Origin: Bacteroidales bacterium
Lineage (GTDB): Bacteria > Bacteroidota > Bacteroidia > Bacteroidales > Tenuifilaceae
DNA: 64,000 bases
Direction: 5' to 3'
NCBI GenBank assembly: GCA_020636845.1
Contig: JACJXD010000005.1
Span: forward strand, 1-64,000
The notes beneath the pieces were generated by a model. The model was not told the DNA's origin and searched no databases. It saw only the letters and a program-made list of their open reading frames with translations. Position numbers and translations under genes: made by a program. Shown in pieces: positions 50,753 through 59,966 of the stretch; position 1 is the stretch's first letter, and every line of letters starts with the position of its first letter.

Positions 50753-52102
50753 TTATCCTTTATACGAAATCCACTTAATCATTTCCTTCCATGTATATTT
50801 TTTCCCGTACATAAGAATTCCAACCCTGTAAATTTTAGCGGCAATCCATACAATAATAAAAAAGGTTATTACAAGTAACGATGCCGAAAGTGCCAATTGC
50901 CATGTTGGAACGCCAAAAGGTAGTCGGGTAAGCATAACTATTGGTGAGGTAAACGGTATGATGGAGAACCAGAAGGCTAAAGGCCCGTCCGGAGATTTTA
51001 TGCCGCTAATCATGACAATAATCGATAAGATTAACGGGAGGGTGATTGGAAGGGTTAATTGCTGGGTATCGGTTACGCTTTCTACTGCCGAACCAACTGC
51101 GGCAAACATTGCTGCATACAGCAAGAAGCCCATTAGGAAGTAGAAAATAAAACCACCGATGATTAACGGGAAGTTTTGGTTTTGAAGCGCTGCCAAGAAG
51201 TTATTTGGGTCGGACATTTGCTGCGTTGCTTCGACTTGCTGAGCAACCTGTGCATTATCCGTTCCTTGGGAAACTTGCTGTAGCTGTTCCATTTGGGCGG
51301 TGCTGGTTTTATCCATGAATAGGTTTATGCCAACCGATGCCAACCCAACGGTTAAAACTACCCATACAAATATTTGTAAAAGGCTAACGGAAGCCATTCC
51401 TAATATTTTCCCAACCATCATTTTAAAAGGTTTTACCGATGAAACAATAACTTCTACTACTCTGTTACTTTTTTCTTCGATAACACCTTGCATTATTTGT
51501 GTTCCCATAATCAGTACCATCATGTACATCAGAAAACTCAGAATGTAGGCCAAGCCCATTGTAACCAACGTGTTGCTTTCTTTTTCTTCGCCGTTCTTCG
51601 AAACATTCATGGTACGAACCTGAACATCGGTTTTAACATTCTCAAGAATTTTATCGAGGTTGTCAATATTGTATTCTTTAAGCTTGCGGGTTTCAATTAC
51701 CTTGTCGAGGGTGTTTTCGATGTGTTGAAGCACATCGATGGACGGTTGTTTTTGGGAGTAAAGGGTTAGCAAAGGGTTAGCTTGGCTATTTTGAGCACTA
51801 TCGATAACTAAGAGTGCATAGTAGCCTGCTTCTTCAAGGTTGTTTTTAACTTTCTCGGCAGGTGTATCGTTTAAATAGGCAATTTTGATGTATTCGGTCG
51901 ATGGAATTGCATTGGTGAAATTACCAGTGTTGTCAACTACTGCAATTTTACGTACATCGGTAACGTCGAGCGAAGCTAAGTATGATGGTAGAATTACAAC
52001 TGCTGCAAAGAATAGGGGAGAAAGTAAGGTTGTTATAATGAACGCTTTTTTACGTATGCGGGTCATGAACTCTCGCTGAAGTATAAGCATTATCTCCTTC
52101 AT
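50753..52102 (-). CDS. ABC-2 type transporter permease, NatB-like
   Basis: This 449-residue integral membrane protein has the ABC-2 exporter layout: one N-terminal TM (KKAFIITTLLSPLFFAAVVI), a large periplasmic domain (about 45-175), and five or six TM helices in the second half. The first of these contains GLAYILSFLMYMMVLIMGTQ, followed by EEKSNRVVEVIVSSVKPFKM, the coupling helix seen in NatB-type permeases. An extra Gln-rich periplasmic loop (about 260-300) separates two TM groups. It pairs with the ATPase gene 26 bp upstream. Substrate is unknown; sodium extrusion or peptide/antibiotic export are family precedents. Confidence 0.9.
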   Translation of the reverse strand: MKEIMLILQREFMTRIRKKAFIITTLLSPLFFAAVVILPSYLASLDVTDVRKIAVVDNTGNFTNAIPSTEYIKIAYLNDTPAEKVKNNLEEAGYYALLVIDSAQNSQANPLLTLYSQKQPSIDVLQHIENTLDKVIETRKLKEYNIDNLDKILENVKTDVQVRTMNVSKNGEEKESNTLVTMGLAYILSFLMYMMVLIMGTQIMQGVIEEKSNRVVEVIVSSVKPFKMMVGKILGMASVSLLQIFVWVVLTVGLASVGINLFMDKTSTAQMEQLQQVSQGTDNAQVAQQVEATQQMSDPNNFLAALQNQNFPLIIGGFIFYFLMGFLLYAAMFAAVGSAVESVTDTQQLTLPITLPLILSIIVMISGIKSPDGPLAFWFSIIPFTSPIVMLTRLPFGVPTWQLALSASLLVITFFIIVWIAAKIYRVGILMYGKKYTWKEMIKWISYKG

Positions 52103-52128
52103 GGTGATTTAATTTTTTAGTTAAAAAT

Positions 52129-53067
52129 TTAGTTTTTTAAGCCATGGGCTTTGTTGTAATCCTGCACAACCTTAATAAAAATGTCATTCATGTGTGGTAC
52201 TACAGGATTGAACGATACAACTTCGACGCTTGGTAGTAAAGCTTGTAAAAGTTTATTACTATCGGTTTCCGATTGAAGTTTTACTTGCACCTTAGGAATA
52301 GCACCCTCGGTATTTAGTTGTATAAGCTCAAAACCGTTGTTTAGCGCATTTTTGGCATCATCGGGATTGCCACGGAAGGAGACTTCGAAAATGTTGCTAC
52401 CGTAGTTAGCCCTAACCGTGTCGATATGTCCGCTAAGTATATTTTTCGATTTATTAATCAGGGTAATTTGATCGCATAATTCCTCAACGGAGGCCATGTT
52501 ATGAGTGGAAAAAATAATTGTTGCTCCCTTACGCTTAAGTTCTAAAATTTCATCCTTAATAAGTTGGGCGTTAATGGGGTCGAAACCGCTAAATGGTTCG
52601 TCGAAAATTAGCAATTCGGGTTCGTGAATTACCGTAATCATGAATTGAATTTTTTGGGCCATTCCCTTCGATAGTTCTTCTACCTTTTTATCCCACCAGG
52701 CTTGTATTTCAAATTTTTCGAACCACACCTTTAGCCTTTTAAGAGCTTCGGCACGACTTAACCCTTTTAGCTGTGAAAAGAACAACGCCTGTTCGCCAAC
52801 TTTCATTTTCTTATACAATCCGCGTTCTTCGGGGAGATACCCTATCCGGAAAATATCATTAGGTACAATTTTTCTTCCATCAAAAAGGACTTCTCCTTTG
52901 TCGGGGCCGGTTATTTGGTTGATAATGCGGATTAACGTGGTTTTTCCAGCGCCGTTTGGACCTAAAAGTCCATAAATGCTGCCTTTTGGTACGGAAATGC
53001 TCACATCGTCTAGTGCCAAATGGTTGGCGTACCGCTTTTCAATCCCATGAGTTTCAAGTAAGTTCAT
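52129..53067 (-). CDS. ABC transporter ATP-binding protein, NatA-like
   Basis: The 312-residue ATPase carries Walker A GPNGAGKTT, Q-loop region IGYLPEERGLYKKM, signature LSKGMAQKIQF, Walker B LLIFDEPFSGFDP and the switch His in STHNMAS. A C-terminal DUF4162-like domain (about 225-312) is common in NatA/EcsA-type exporters. It powers the permease encoded immediately downstream. It is the first gene of the two-gene operon. Confidence 0.94.
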   Translation of the reverse strand: MNLLETHGIEKRYANHLALDDVSISVPKGSIYGLLGPNGAGKTTLIRIINQITGPDKGEVLFDGRKIVPNDIFRIGYLPEERGLYKKMKVGEQALFFSQLKGLSRAEALKRLKVWFEKFEIQAWWDKKVEELSKGMAQKIQFMITVIHEPELLIFDEPFSGFDPINAQLIKDEILELKRKGATIIFSTHNMASVEELCDQITLINKSKNILSGHIDTVRANYGSNIFEVSFRGNPDDAKNALNNGFELIQLNTEGAIPKVQVKLQSETDSNKLLQALLPSVEVVSFNPVVPHMNDIFIKVVQDYNKAHGLKN

Positions 53068-53099
53068 AAAACTGTTTTTTGATTATGAAATTAGGAGTA

Positions 53100-53128
53100 C
53101 AAAATTAGATTAATTTTTAGAGTGGCAA
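53100..53128 (-). promoter_or_regulatory. Candidate promoter of the ABC exporter operon
   Basis: On the minus strand TTG (53126-53128) and TAATTTTG (53100-53107) are separated by 18 bp, slightly shorter than usual, 32 bp before the ATG. Confidence 0.45.
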
Positions 53129-53428
53129 ATATTAATTGCTTTTTAGAAATTTCTGATGTCAACGTTGGACAAAATGCGTTAAAATATCGTCTCTACTTTA
53201 AGTCGTATTAAACAATGAAAAATTTTGTTGTAAAAGTTGATGTTGGGTGTAACTTTTATTGATTTGGTATATCTAATTATCATGAGAACTCAATATGAAA
53301 CATGGCGTTTCCTTTTTTGAGGAATTTGTTCTCCGAAATTTTGTAGGCTTAGAAAATGTTTCTTATAAAACTAAAATGGAATAGATAAGTTTTTAATGTT
53401 GGGGATCAATTGTTTTATGTTGAATACA

Positions 53429-53459
53429 TTGCAGACCTAAAAGTTATTGTTAATTTTTG
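53429..53459 (+). promoter_or_regulatory. Candidate promoter of the ABCG-like gene
   Basis: TTG (53429-53431), a 19-bp spacer and TAATTTTTG (53451-53459, one T longer than consensus) lie 28 bp before the TTG start at 53488. The rest of the 420-bp divergent gap shows no gene. Confidence 0.45.
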
Positions 53460-53487
53460 TAAATTAATACCCTAAAATCTGAACTAG

Positions 53488-56400
53488 TTGAACGAGTTAG
53501 TACTTTATAGCCTGCTAAAAATTTATTCGACTTGCTCTGTAAATGGCACGTTAGAAGCCGAGTTTGATGAAATTGCCAAAGAAATGGTTGGCAAGTATTC
53601 GTTGGCAGGGCGGAATGAAAAATTGTGGAAGTTTTATAAACAGTCGAAAAAGATTGGCGGAGATGTTGCAGTAGAGGAATGTAATGGTTGTTTCGATAAT
53701 ATTAGTAAGGTTTGTAACGAAGTTAAAAATAAGCTGGTTCTTGAGGATCGTATTCTTCTACTTGTAAAAATACTGGAACTAGATGCACAGGTGAAGCAAG
53801 GAGGGGAGTTTATCGGTAATGTATGCCAAACGGTAACACAGTCGTTAAGCATTCCCAGTTCCATTGCAGTAGGCATTCAGGATTTTGCCAATAACAATAC
53901 AATTGAGCCGACAAGGGCGCACGATTTTGTTTTGGTAAGGGGTAAAAATTCCGACGATATTTCTGTAAAAAATGAAGGTTTAAAGGAAATTGTTGTACCG
54001 GGACTACAAGGGTATATTTATTTTTTTAAACTACCCGATAGCAGCAGTTTCTTGTTAAAGTACTATGGAGATGCGAGTTTGCAAGTTGATGGGATGCCTA
54101 TTGTGCCAAGGAAAATTTACTTTTTCCCGGTAGGATCCGTAATTAAAGGGGAAAATTTATCACCAATATACTTTTCGCAGATTAACAATGTTTTTCATCG
54201 GGGCGAAAATCTTGAGCGTATAACCTTAACTGTTGACAAGGTTGAGTTTGCCTATAAGAAAAGTGGCAATGGCATTAAGCAATTTTCGGTAGTTGAACAC
54301 TCGGGACAGTTGATAGGAATAATGGGAAGCAGCGGGGTGGGGAAATCCACTTTGTTAAATTTACTCTCTGGGAAAACTAAGCCGCACGGAGGACGTGTGT
54401 TAATAAACGGTTACGACATTTACTCCGAGCAACATTCCGTAATGGGACTTGTGGGGTTTGTGCCACAGGATGATCTTCTTTTCGAAAATCTTACCGTTTA
54501 CCAGAATATTTACTATAACGCTAACCTTTGCTTTGGCAACTTAACTTCGAAGCAGATTAAGCATAGGGTCGAAAGGGTGTTGCGCGATTTGGAGTTATGG
54601 GAAATAAAGGATCTTAAAGTGGGATCGCCGCTCGATAAGGTTATTAGCGGTGGACAGCGTAAGCGTTTAAATATTGGGTTGGAGTTGATTCGTGAACCCG
54701 AAATCCTTTTTATAGACGAGCCTACCAGCGGATTATCGTCCAGCGATTCCTTAATGGTAATGAAGTTGCTTAAGGCTCAAGCCGAAAAGGGCAAGTTGGT
54801 GGTTGCTAATATTCATCAGCCATCCGATAAACTATTCAGACTTTTTGATCGACTATGGGTATTGGATAAAGGAGGATTTCCTGTTTATGCCGGGCCAGCC
54901 ATTGAGGCTATCGATTTCCTAAATAAGCGTATTAATCCTTTGGAAGTTGCCGAAAGTGGTTGCTTATCGTGCGAGAGTGTAAATCCGGAGTTGATACTTG
55001 AGATTATTGAGAGGAAGGAAGTTGACCAAGAGGGAAAGTTAACCGCAAAGCGGTTAGTTTCTCCGGAACAGTGGTATTCCTATTATAACAACAATATCCA
55101 AAGTAAAATTGCGCAAAATGGGCATAAGGAGGAGTTACCTACAAAATATTACTTGCTTCCTAACGTCATTAAGCAGTTAAAAATCTACAGTATAAGGAAT
55201 ATCCTTGCTAAAATTTCGAACATTCAGTATGTCCTGCTAAACATTTTGGAGCCGGTTATATTGGCTTTTGTGTTGGCATTCTTTGTTAAGTATTCGGCTG
55301 GGACCTCCTATATATTTGCCAACAACAAAAATTTGCCGGCATTTATATTTATGAGTGTAGTAGTTGCTTTGTTTATGGGCTTAAGCGTAAGTGCCGAGGA
55401 AATTATTGGCGACAGAAAAATAATTGAGCGGGAATCTTTTTTGAATCTTAGCCGGTTTAGTTACATCAACTCGAAGGTAATATACTTGTTTTCGTTATCG
55501 GCCATACAAATGCTACTTTTTGTGCTGGTTGGAAATTCAATTTTGGAAATAAAGGGGTTGACATTTCAGTACTGGTTGGTACTGTTTTCGGCGGCGTGCT
55601 TTGCTAACTTAACAGGATTGATAATTAGTGCTGTGATGAATTCGGTTGTCTCAATTTATATAACCATTCCGTTTATACTTGTTCCCCAAATATTGCTTAG
55701 TGGAACTGTTGTAGATTTCGATAACCTGCATCCGAGTTTAACGCGCAAAATTTATGTTCCGGTTGTTGGCGATGTTATGGCATCGCGTTGGGCTTACGAG
55801 GCTTTAGCGGTTACTCAATTTGTGGATAATAAGTACGAAAAGAAATTTTATAGGTTCGATCAGGCCATTAGTCAAGCTAACTTTAGAACGAACTTTATTG
55901 TTCCCCGATTGCAAACGAAGTTAGCCGAATGTATAAGGTTAAATGCCATTGGGCAAGAAAATTATCCAACCATTCAGCGACATCTAAAGTTTATCGGAGG
56001 TGAAATTGAATACATAACAAAAACAGCCGGAGTTGCACCTTTTGAACTTATCGACGAACTTAAAAATGGCGAGTTTTCCGATTACTTGTCCGACGAACTT
56101 TCCGGTTACCTGTACTTCATAAAAAAGGTGTTTTCGACTACGCTTAAGAGTGAAACGGCTAAACGCGATAGCGTTTATCAACTATTAGTTGGAAAAATAG
56201 GGACAAACGGAATATTTCAGTTAAAACAGAATTATTACAACGAAACGTTAGCCAATTGGGTATTACGTAACGACGAGTTGACCAAGTATCTTGAAACCGA
56301 CAACCGGATTATTCAGAAATTTCAGCCTATTTTTATGCTACCCGATCACCCGTTCGGGCGGGCGCAATTGTATGCTCCGTATAAATTGTTTAACCGACAG

Positions 56401-56568
56401 TACGTAAAAACAATTTGGTTTAACGTTACCGTAATGTGGCTTTTCACGTTAATGCTGTATGCGGTGCTCCAGCTTAAAATTTTACAACGAATTGCGTTAC
56501 TGTTCGAACAGTTTAGTAAGCGGCGTAGGGCAGGAAAGGAGCAAAAAGCAAGCAATTTGCTTAATTAA
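53488..56568 (+). CDS. ABCG-like fused ATPase/permease with long N-terminal domain
   Basis: This 1026-residue protein starts at TTG: an in-frame TAG lies directly before it and the next Met is only at residue 33, inside what looks like a conserved helical region. Residues 1-130 are a helical, possibly TerB-like module, and 150-245 a beta-rich FHA-like region. The ABC ATPase follows: Walker A GSSGVGKST (about 282-290), signature ISGGQRKRLNIG (about 386), Walker B ILFIDEPTSGLSS. Six TM helices span about 585-780. A soluble region of about 190 residues and a final TM near 975-1000 end it. The ATPase-then-permease order is that of ABCG exporters. Substrate is unknown. Confidence 0.88.
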   Translation: MNELVLYSLLKIYSTCSVNGTLEAEFDEIAKEMVGKYSLAGRNEKLWKFYKQSKKIGGDVAVEECNGCFDNISKVCNEVKNKLVLEDRILLLVKILELDAQVKQGGEFIGNVCQTVTQSLSIPSSIAVGIQDFANNNTIEPTRAHDFVLVRGKNSDDISVKNEGLKEIVVPGLQGYIYFFKLPDSSSFLLKYYGDASLQVDGMPIVPRKIYFFPVGSVIKGENLSPIYFSQINNVFHRGENLERITLTVDKVEFAYKKSGNGIKQFSVVEHSGQLIGIMGSSGVGKSTLLNLLSGKTKPHGGRVLINGYDIYSEQHSVMGLVGFVPQDDLLFENLTVYQNIYYNANLCFGNLTSKQIKHRVERVLRDLELWEIKDLKVGSPLDKVISGGQRKRLNIGLELIREPEILFIDEPTSGLSSSDSLMVMKLLKAQAEKGKLVVANIHQPSDKLFRLFDRLWVLDKGGFPVYAGPAIEAIDFLNKRINPLEVAESGCLSCESVNPELILEIIERKEVDQEGKLTAKRLVSPEQWYSYYNNNIQSKIAQNGHKEELPTKYYLLPNVIKQLKIYSIRNILAKISNIQYVLLNILEPVILAFVLAFFVKYSAGTSYIFANNKNLPAFIFMSVVVALFMGLSVSAEEIIGDRKIIERESFLNLSRFSYINSKVIYLFSLSAIQMLLFVLVGNSILEIKGLTFQYWLVLFSAACFANLTGLIISAVMNSVVSIYITIPFILVPQILLSGTVVDFDNLHPSLTRKIYVPVVGDVMASRWAYEALAVTQFVDNKYEKKFYRFDQAISQANFRTNFIVPRLQTKLAECIRLNAIGQENYPTIQRHLKFIGGEIEYITKTAGVAPFELIDELKNGEFSDYLSDELSGYLYFIKKVFSTTLKSETAKRDSVYQLLVGKIGTNGIFQLKQNYYNETLANWVLRNDELTKYLETDNRIIQKFQPIFMLPDHPFGRAQLYAPYKLFNRQYVKTIWFNVTVMWLFTLMLYAVLQLKILQRIALLFEQFSKRRRAGKEQKASNLLN

Positions 56569-56577
56569 CGGAAAAAT

Positions 56578-57834
56578 CTATAGAGGAATTTCCACGCCTA
56601 ATTTAATGGATGTTGAGAAAGGGTAACTTTTTTTATCCCCGGAATGTAGCGTGTATAATCCTATTCGTAAAGTTGGTTCGATAACTAAATTTACTTTGGA
56701 AACAAATGGTGTGGATATTCCAACTCCCAATATTGCTGAAGAAAGAAATGGTTTTACGCCTTCGGTTTTGCCATCAAAAGAGCCATACGAACTTGTAACT
56801 TTTACTTTATTTCCCACTAAAAAACCTGCCGATAGCCCTGATTTAAGGTTAATGGAAAAATGGTGGAATGTCATACTTTTCGATATTATTATCGGAATTT
56901 CTATATATGTCAGCAGTTGTGTTATTTGAACATCGCTTAAACTCCATAAACTAGTTGTTCCGTTAGTGCTACTTGATAGAAGTTCGTTTGAAGAAATAAC
57001 AGGGGTACCCCATGTATTCGATGAACTGGAAAAGGCAATGTAAGTGGCACTGTTTATGTCTGTTTGAACAATGCCCGTATTTTTTACTTGCTGTCCAAGA
57101 GGGTTATACTGCAACCCCGTTTCAATAGCAAAGTTTTTTCGAAGCGATCGGCGAATGGTTACCGATCCGCCCATGGCCCATAATCCTACTTCCTGTAAAT
57201 TTTTGTCCGGGTTAAACACTCCGGCAGTGTGAAATGCGTAAACGGGGAACCCTGTTGCACTTAAAGTCCATTCAACATTTTTATTGGCGGTTAATGGCGG
57301 GTTTGCTATTGAAGCGTATTTTTTTTGTTGTTTAGGAAAAGGTGTTTCATTTTGAATGTCGAAGTTTATAGTTACTGCATTTATTCTTTGTAGGGTTTTG
57401 TAAGTTTTCGGCGATTCGTTTATGGCAATGGTTCTGTTGTCCGAGTTGTCAATATCGGTATTACTTGTAATAAATTTATTTTGATATTCAGAAGATGTGT
57501 TTTTTACAGATATTCCTTTTGAAGTTTTTCCCTGCAAAGGGTTTAAGTTATTCTCGATTTTTCGATTTACAATTGTTCTTTTTTGCGTTGCTTGCTCGCT
57601 TTTTGCAACTTCAACGGGTCGCTCTTTTAAAGTTGTTAAATAAGTTTCCATAATGAAGAATAGCGTAACAACAGCAGCCGATGCGTACGAAATGTAAAGC
57701 AGATATTTTTTTCGGTTACGCTTATGCAGCGTTTTTTCAATATCATTCCATAAATCTTTAGGAGGTTTTACTTCTAACGATTTAAGGGAGTCTATAAATT
57801 TTTGCTCTGCGTTTTTATCTGAAAAACTCTTCAT
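56578..57834 (-). CDS. Anti-sigma-like, single-TM protein with C-terminal outer-membrane-beta-barrel-type domain
   Basis: The first ~45 residues (EQKFIDSLKSLEVKPPKDLW, NDIEKTLHKRN) resemble a small cytoplasmic anti-sigma region. One TM helix follows (LLYISYASAAVVTLFFIMET, about 46-64), then a low-complexity linker to about 190. The C-terminal ~225 residues are of PorT/outer-membrane beta-barrel type with alternating strands (NFAIETGLQYNPLGQ, HHFSINLKSGLSAGF) ending at residue 418. The gene overlaps the ECF sigma gene by 20 bp, supporting an anti-sigma role. The topology is odd: an inner-membrane anchor attached to a barrel-like fold suggests a periplasmic, non-inserted domain acting as sensor. 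Confidence 0.78.
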   Translation of the reverse strand: MKSFSDKNAEQKFIDSLKSLEVKPPKDLWNDIEKTLHKRNRKKYLLYISYASAAVVTLFFIMETYLTTLKERPVEVAKSEQATQKRTIVNRKIENNLNPLQGKTSKGISVKNTSSEYQNKFITSNTDIDNSDNRTIAINESPKTYKTLQRINAVTINFDIQNETPFPKQQKKYASIANPPLTANKNVEWTLSATGFPVYAFHTAGVFNPDKNLQEVGLWAMGGSVTIRRSLRKNFAIETGLQYNPLGQQVKNTGIVQTDINSATYIAFSSSSNTWGTPVISSNELLSSSTNGTTSLWSLSDVQITQLLTYIEIPIIISKSMTFHHFSINLKSGLSAGFLVGNKVKVTSSYGSFDGKTEGVKPFLSSAILGVGISTPFVSKVNLVIEPTLRIGLYTLHSGDKKSYPFSTSIKLGVEIPL

Positions 57835-58363
57835 AGTTTACATCTAAAAAATTTTCGAGTCTAACTCTTAAAATTGCCTTTGCTCTCGAATAGTTCGATT
57901 TACTTGTCGATTCCGATATTCCAAGCATTTCGGCAATTTCTGCATGGGTATATTCTTCAATTGCGTAAAGGTTAAAAACAGTTCGATATTGTTGAGGCAG
58001 CTCGGCTATAATCTTTAAGAGCATTTGGTAGTCGGGACCTTCGGTATTGTTAATTGCCTCTAAAGTTTTTGCTTCATCAATATCAACTTTAAAGTTGTTC
58101 TTACTTCGTCTGATATATTCCAATGCCGTGTTAACCATTATTCTTAAAATCCAACCTTCCAGAGACCCATTTCCCCTGAATGTTTTAATGGAAGAAAATA
58201 CCTTAATAAAACCATCGTGCAAAATATCACGAGCAATCTCCGGATTAGCAAGATACCTTAAGCAAACGCCGTACATTTTTGCCGAGTACGTGTTGTACAA
58301 AGTATGCTGGGCGTTTCTGTCGCCCTTAATTACCTTTTTAATTAAATCCTTCGAAAGTTCCAT
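57815..58363 (-). CDS. ECF-type RNA polymerase sigma factor
   Basis: A 182-residue group IV sigma factor. Region 2 is at about 8-85 (YNTYSAKMYGVCLRYLANPE, ILHDGFIKVFSSIKTFRG) and region 4 at about 110-170 (LPQQYRTVFNLYAIEEYTHA, then IAEMLGISESTSKSNYSRAK, the HTH). It directs transcription of a stress or surface-related regulon and is presumably held inactive by the product of the overlapping downstream gene. A TATATTTG -7 box upstream suggests housekeeping expression rather than strict autoregulation. Confidence 0.95.
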   Translation of the reverse strand: MELSKDLIKKVIKGDRNAQHTLYNTYSAKMYGVCLRYLANPEIARDILHDGFIKVFSSIKTFRGNGSLEGWILRIMVNTALEYIRRSKNNFKVDIDEAKTLEAINNTEGPDYQMLLKIIAELPQQYRTVFNLYAIEEYTHAEIAEMLGISESTSKSNYSRAKAILRVRLENFLDVNYEEFFR

Positions 58364-58400
58364 TTTGTGGACATGCCGGCGTAAAAGGCCAATGTTTTAT

Positions 58401-58408
58401 CAAATATA
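58401..58408 (-). promoter_or_regulatory. Candidate -7 box for the ECF sigma operon
   Basis: The minus strand reads TATATTTG, 37 bp before the ATG at 58363. A T-run about 20 bp upstream could serve as -33. Confidence 0.45.
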
Positions 58409-58558
58409 GCACCAACCGTTCACAATTAAAAGATGGATTGTTGCCGGAAAAGGTTGCGTTGAGATATTAATATTTTGAATAAGGCTGACGCAACCAATTT
58501 TAGGATAGTTGCATCTTAACAAAAACAAGTTTAATTTACCTTTAATAATTTAAAAGTT

Positions 58559-59779
58559 ATGAAATCGAAAATAATAATGGCGGCAACAATTCTATTCCTA
58601 TGGAGTTGCGAAAAATCCGAAGAAACAAAAGTTGTTACAGAGCCGACGCAGTTGAAGTTAACGCAACAAGATGTCGCGCTAATCGAAAACAATAACAATT
58701 TTGGGCTTAACTTTTTTCGTGAAGTATCGCAATCAACCGAAGGTAATCTAATGATTTCGCCCTTAAGCGCATCCGTTGCGCTTTCAATGTTGTTGAACGG
58801 AACGGACAACAATACATATCGGCAAATGCTTACCATGCTGGGGTACGAGTCTATGGACGATGTTAACAGTTCGTATAAAAGCCTTGTGAAACAGCTATTG
58901 GAGGTTGATTCTAAAGTTTCCATTGCTCTTGCCAATGCTTTGTTTTACAGGGAAGGCTTTGAATTTTACTCTTCTTATTCCGAAACGCTTAAGGATGTGT
59001 ATTCCTGCGAAGTTCAGGGATTGGACTTTAACTCAAGTAATGCACTTAGCCTGATAAACGGGTGGGCAAGCGATAACACAAATGGTAAAATAAGTAAGGT
59101 TTTGGACAGCATCGATCCGCAAATAGTGATGATTATAATGAATGCCCTTTACTTTAAAGGGGATTGGACGTATAAGTTCGATAAGGAGAGTACAACCTCT
59201 GATATTTTTAATTTTGAAAACGGAGGAACAACTAGCGTGCAGATGATGAGAGGGTTGATTCCTGCTGCCAGTTTCAGTAACGAAAGTGTATCGGCAATAG
59301 AGTTGCCTTACGGACGAACAAACTACTCTATGGTAATTGCTTTGCCTGCCACCAATACGCAGGATTTCATTTCGATGTTTAATGGCAATTTGTGGGACGA
59401 AATGGTTTCAAATTTTAATCAACAAACGGAACCTTCGGAGGTTATGGTTTACTTGCCAAAGTTTAAGTTTGAATTTGAAAAGAACTTGAATGAAACATTA
59501 CAGGATATGGGAATGGTGGATGCTTTTAACCCAATGTTGGCCGATTTGTCGTTAATTAGCGCAACCAAGTTATACGTGGATTTTATTAAGCAGAATACTT
59601 ATATAGATGTAAATGAGGAGGGAAGCGAGGCTGCTGCTGTAACTACTATTGGTAATGGAATTACAAGCGTTCCCGATTACTCTTACTTTATAGTTAATAA
59701 ACCCTTTGTATTTATTATCCGTGAACGAACATCAAATACCATTCTGTTCATTGGTAGGGTAAATAATCCGGAATACTGA
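58559..59779 (+). CDS. Serpin-family protease inhibitor, predicted lipoprotein
   Basis: The 406-residue protein starts MKSKIIMAATILFLWSCEKS, a lipobox with Cys17. The serpin fold follows in order: NLMISPLSASVALSMLLNGT, IVMIIMNALYFKGDWTYKF, VMVYLPKFKFEFEKNL and NKPFVFIIRERTSNTILFIG. The reactive-loop hinge is EEGSEAAA (residues 353-360), the small-residue pattern needed for inhibitory loop insertion. Counting from the hinge places P1 near the Ile-Thr of GNGITSVP, so the target enzyme may prefer a non-basic residue. Inhibition of a host, competitor or own protease in the periplasm or at the surface is likely. Confidence 0.94.
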   Translation: MKSKIIMAATILFLWSCEKSEETKVVTEPTQLKLTQQDVALIENNNNFGLNFFREVSQSTEGNLMISPLSASVALSMLLNGTDNNTYRQMLTMLGYESMDDVNSSYKSLVKQLLEVDSKVSIALANALFYREGFEFYSSYSETLKDVYSCEVQGLDFNSSNALSLINGWASDNTNGKISKVLDSIDPQIVMIIMNALYFKGDWTYKFDKESTTSDIFNFENGGTTSVQMMRGLIPAASFSNESVSAIELPYGRTNYSMVIALPATNTQDFISMFNGNLWDEMVSNFNQQTEPSEVMVYLPKFKFEFEKNLNETLQDMGMVDAFNPMLADLSLISATKLYVDFIKQNTYIDVNEEGSEAAAVTTIGNGITSVPDYSYFIVNKPFVFIIRERTSNTILFIGRVNNPEY

Positions 59780-59797
59780 GTGTCATAACTTGGTCTT

Positions 59798-59840
59798 AAC
59801 CCAGAACTATGTAAAATTGATGGTTCTGGGTTTTGTTTTT
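59798..59840 (+). terminator. Serpin gene terminator
   Basis: The stem AACCCAGAAC/GTTCTGGGTT with a 15-nt loop is followed by TTGTTTTT, 18 bp after the stop. Confidence 0.75.
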
Positions 59841-59966
59841 AATTATATCATATTTTCTCTTCGAAAGGCAGAAAAGTGGCGTTTGTTATATTCAATGGTG
59901 TAAATTTAGGCTCATTATGTATAAATGTGCTATTTTTACGATACTATATACTAATACAACAACACT

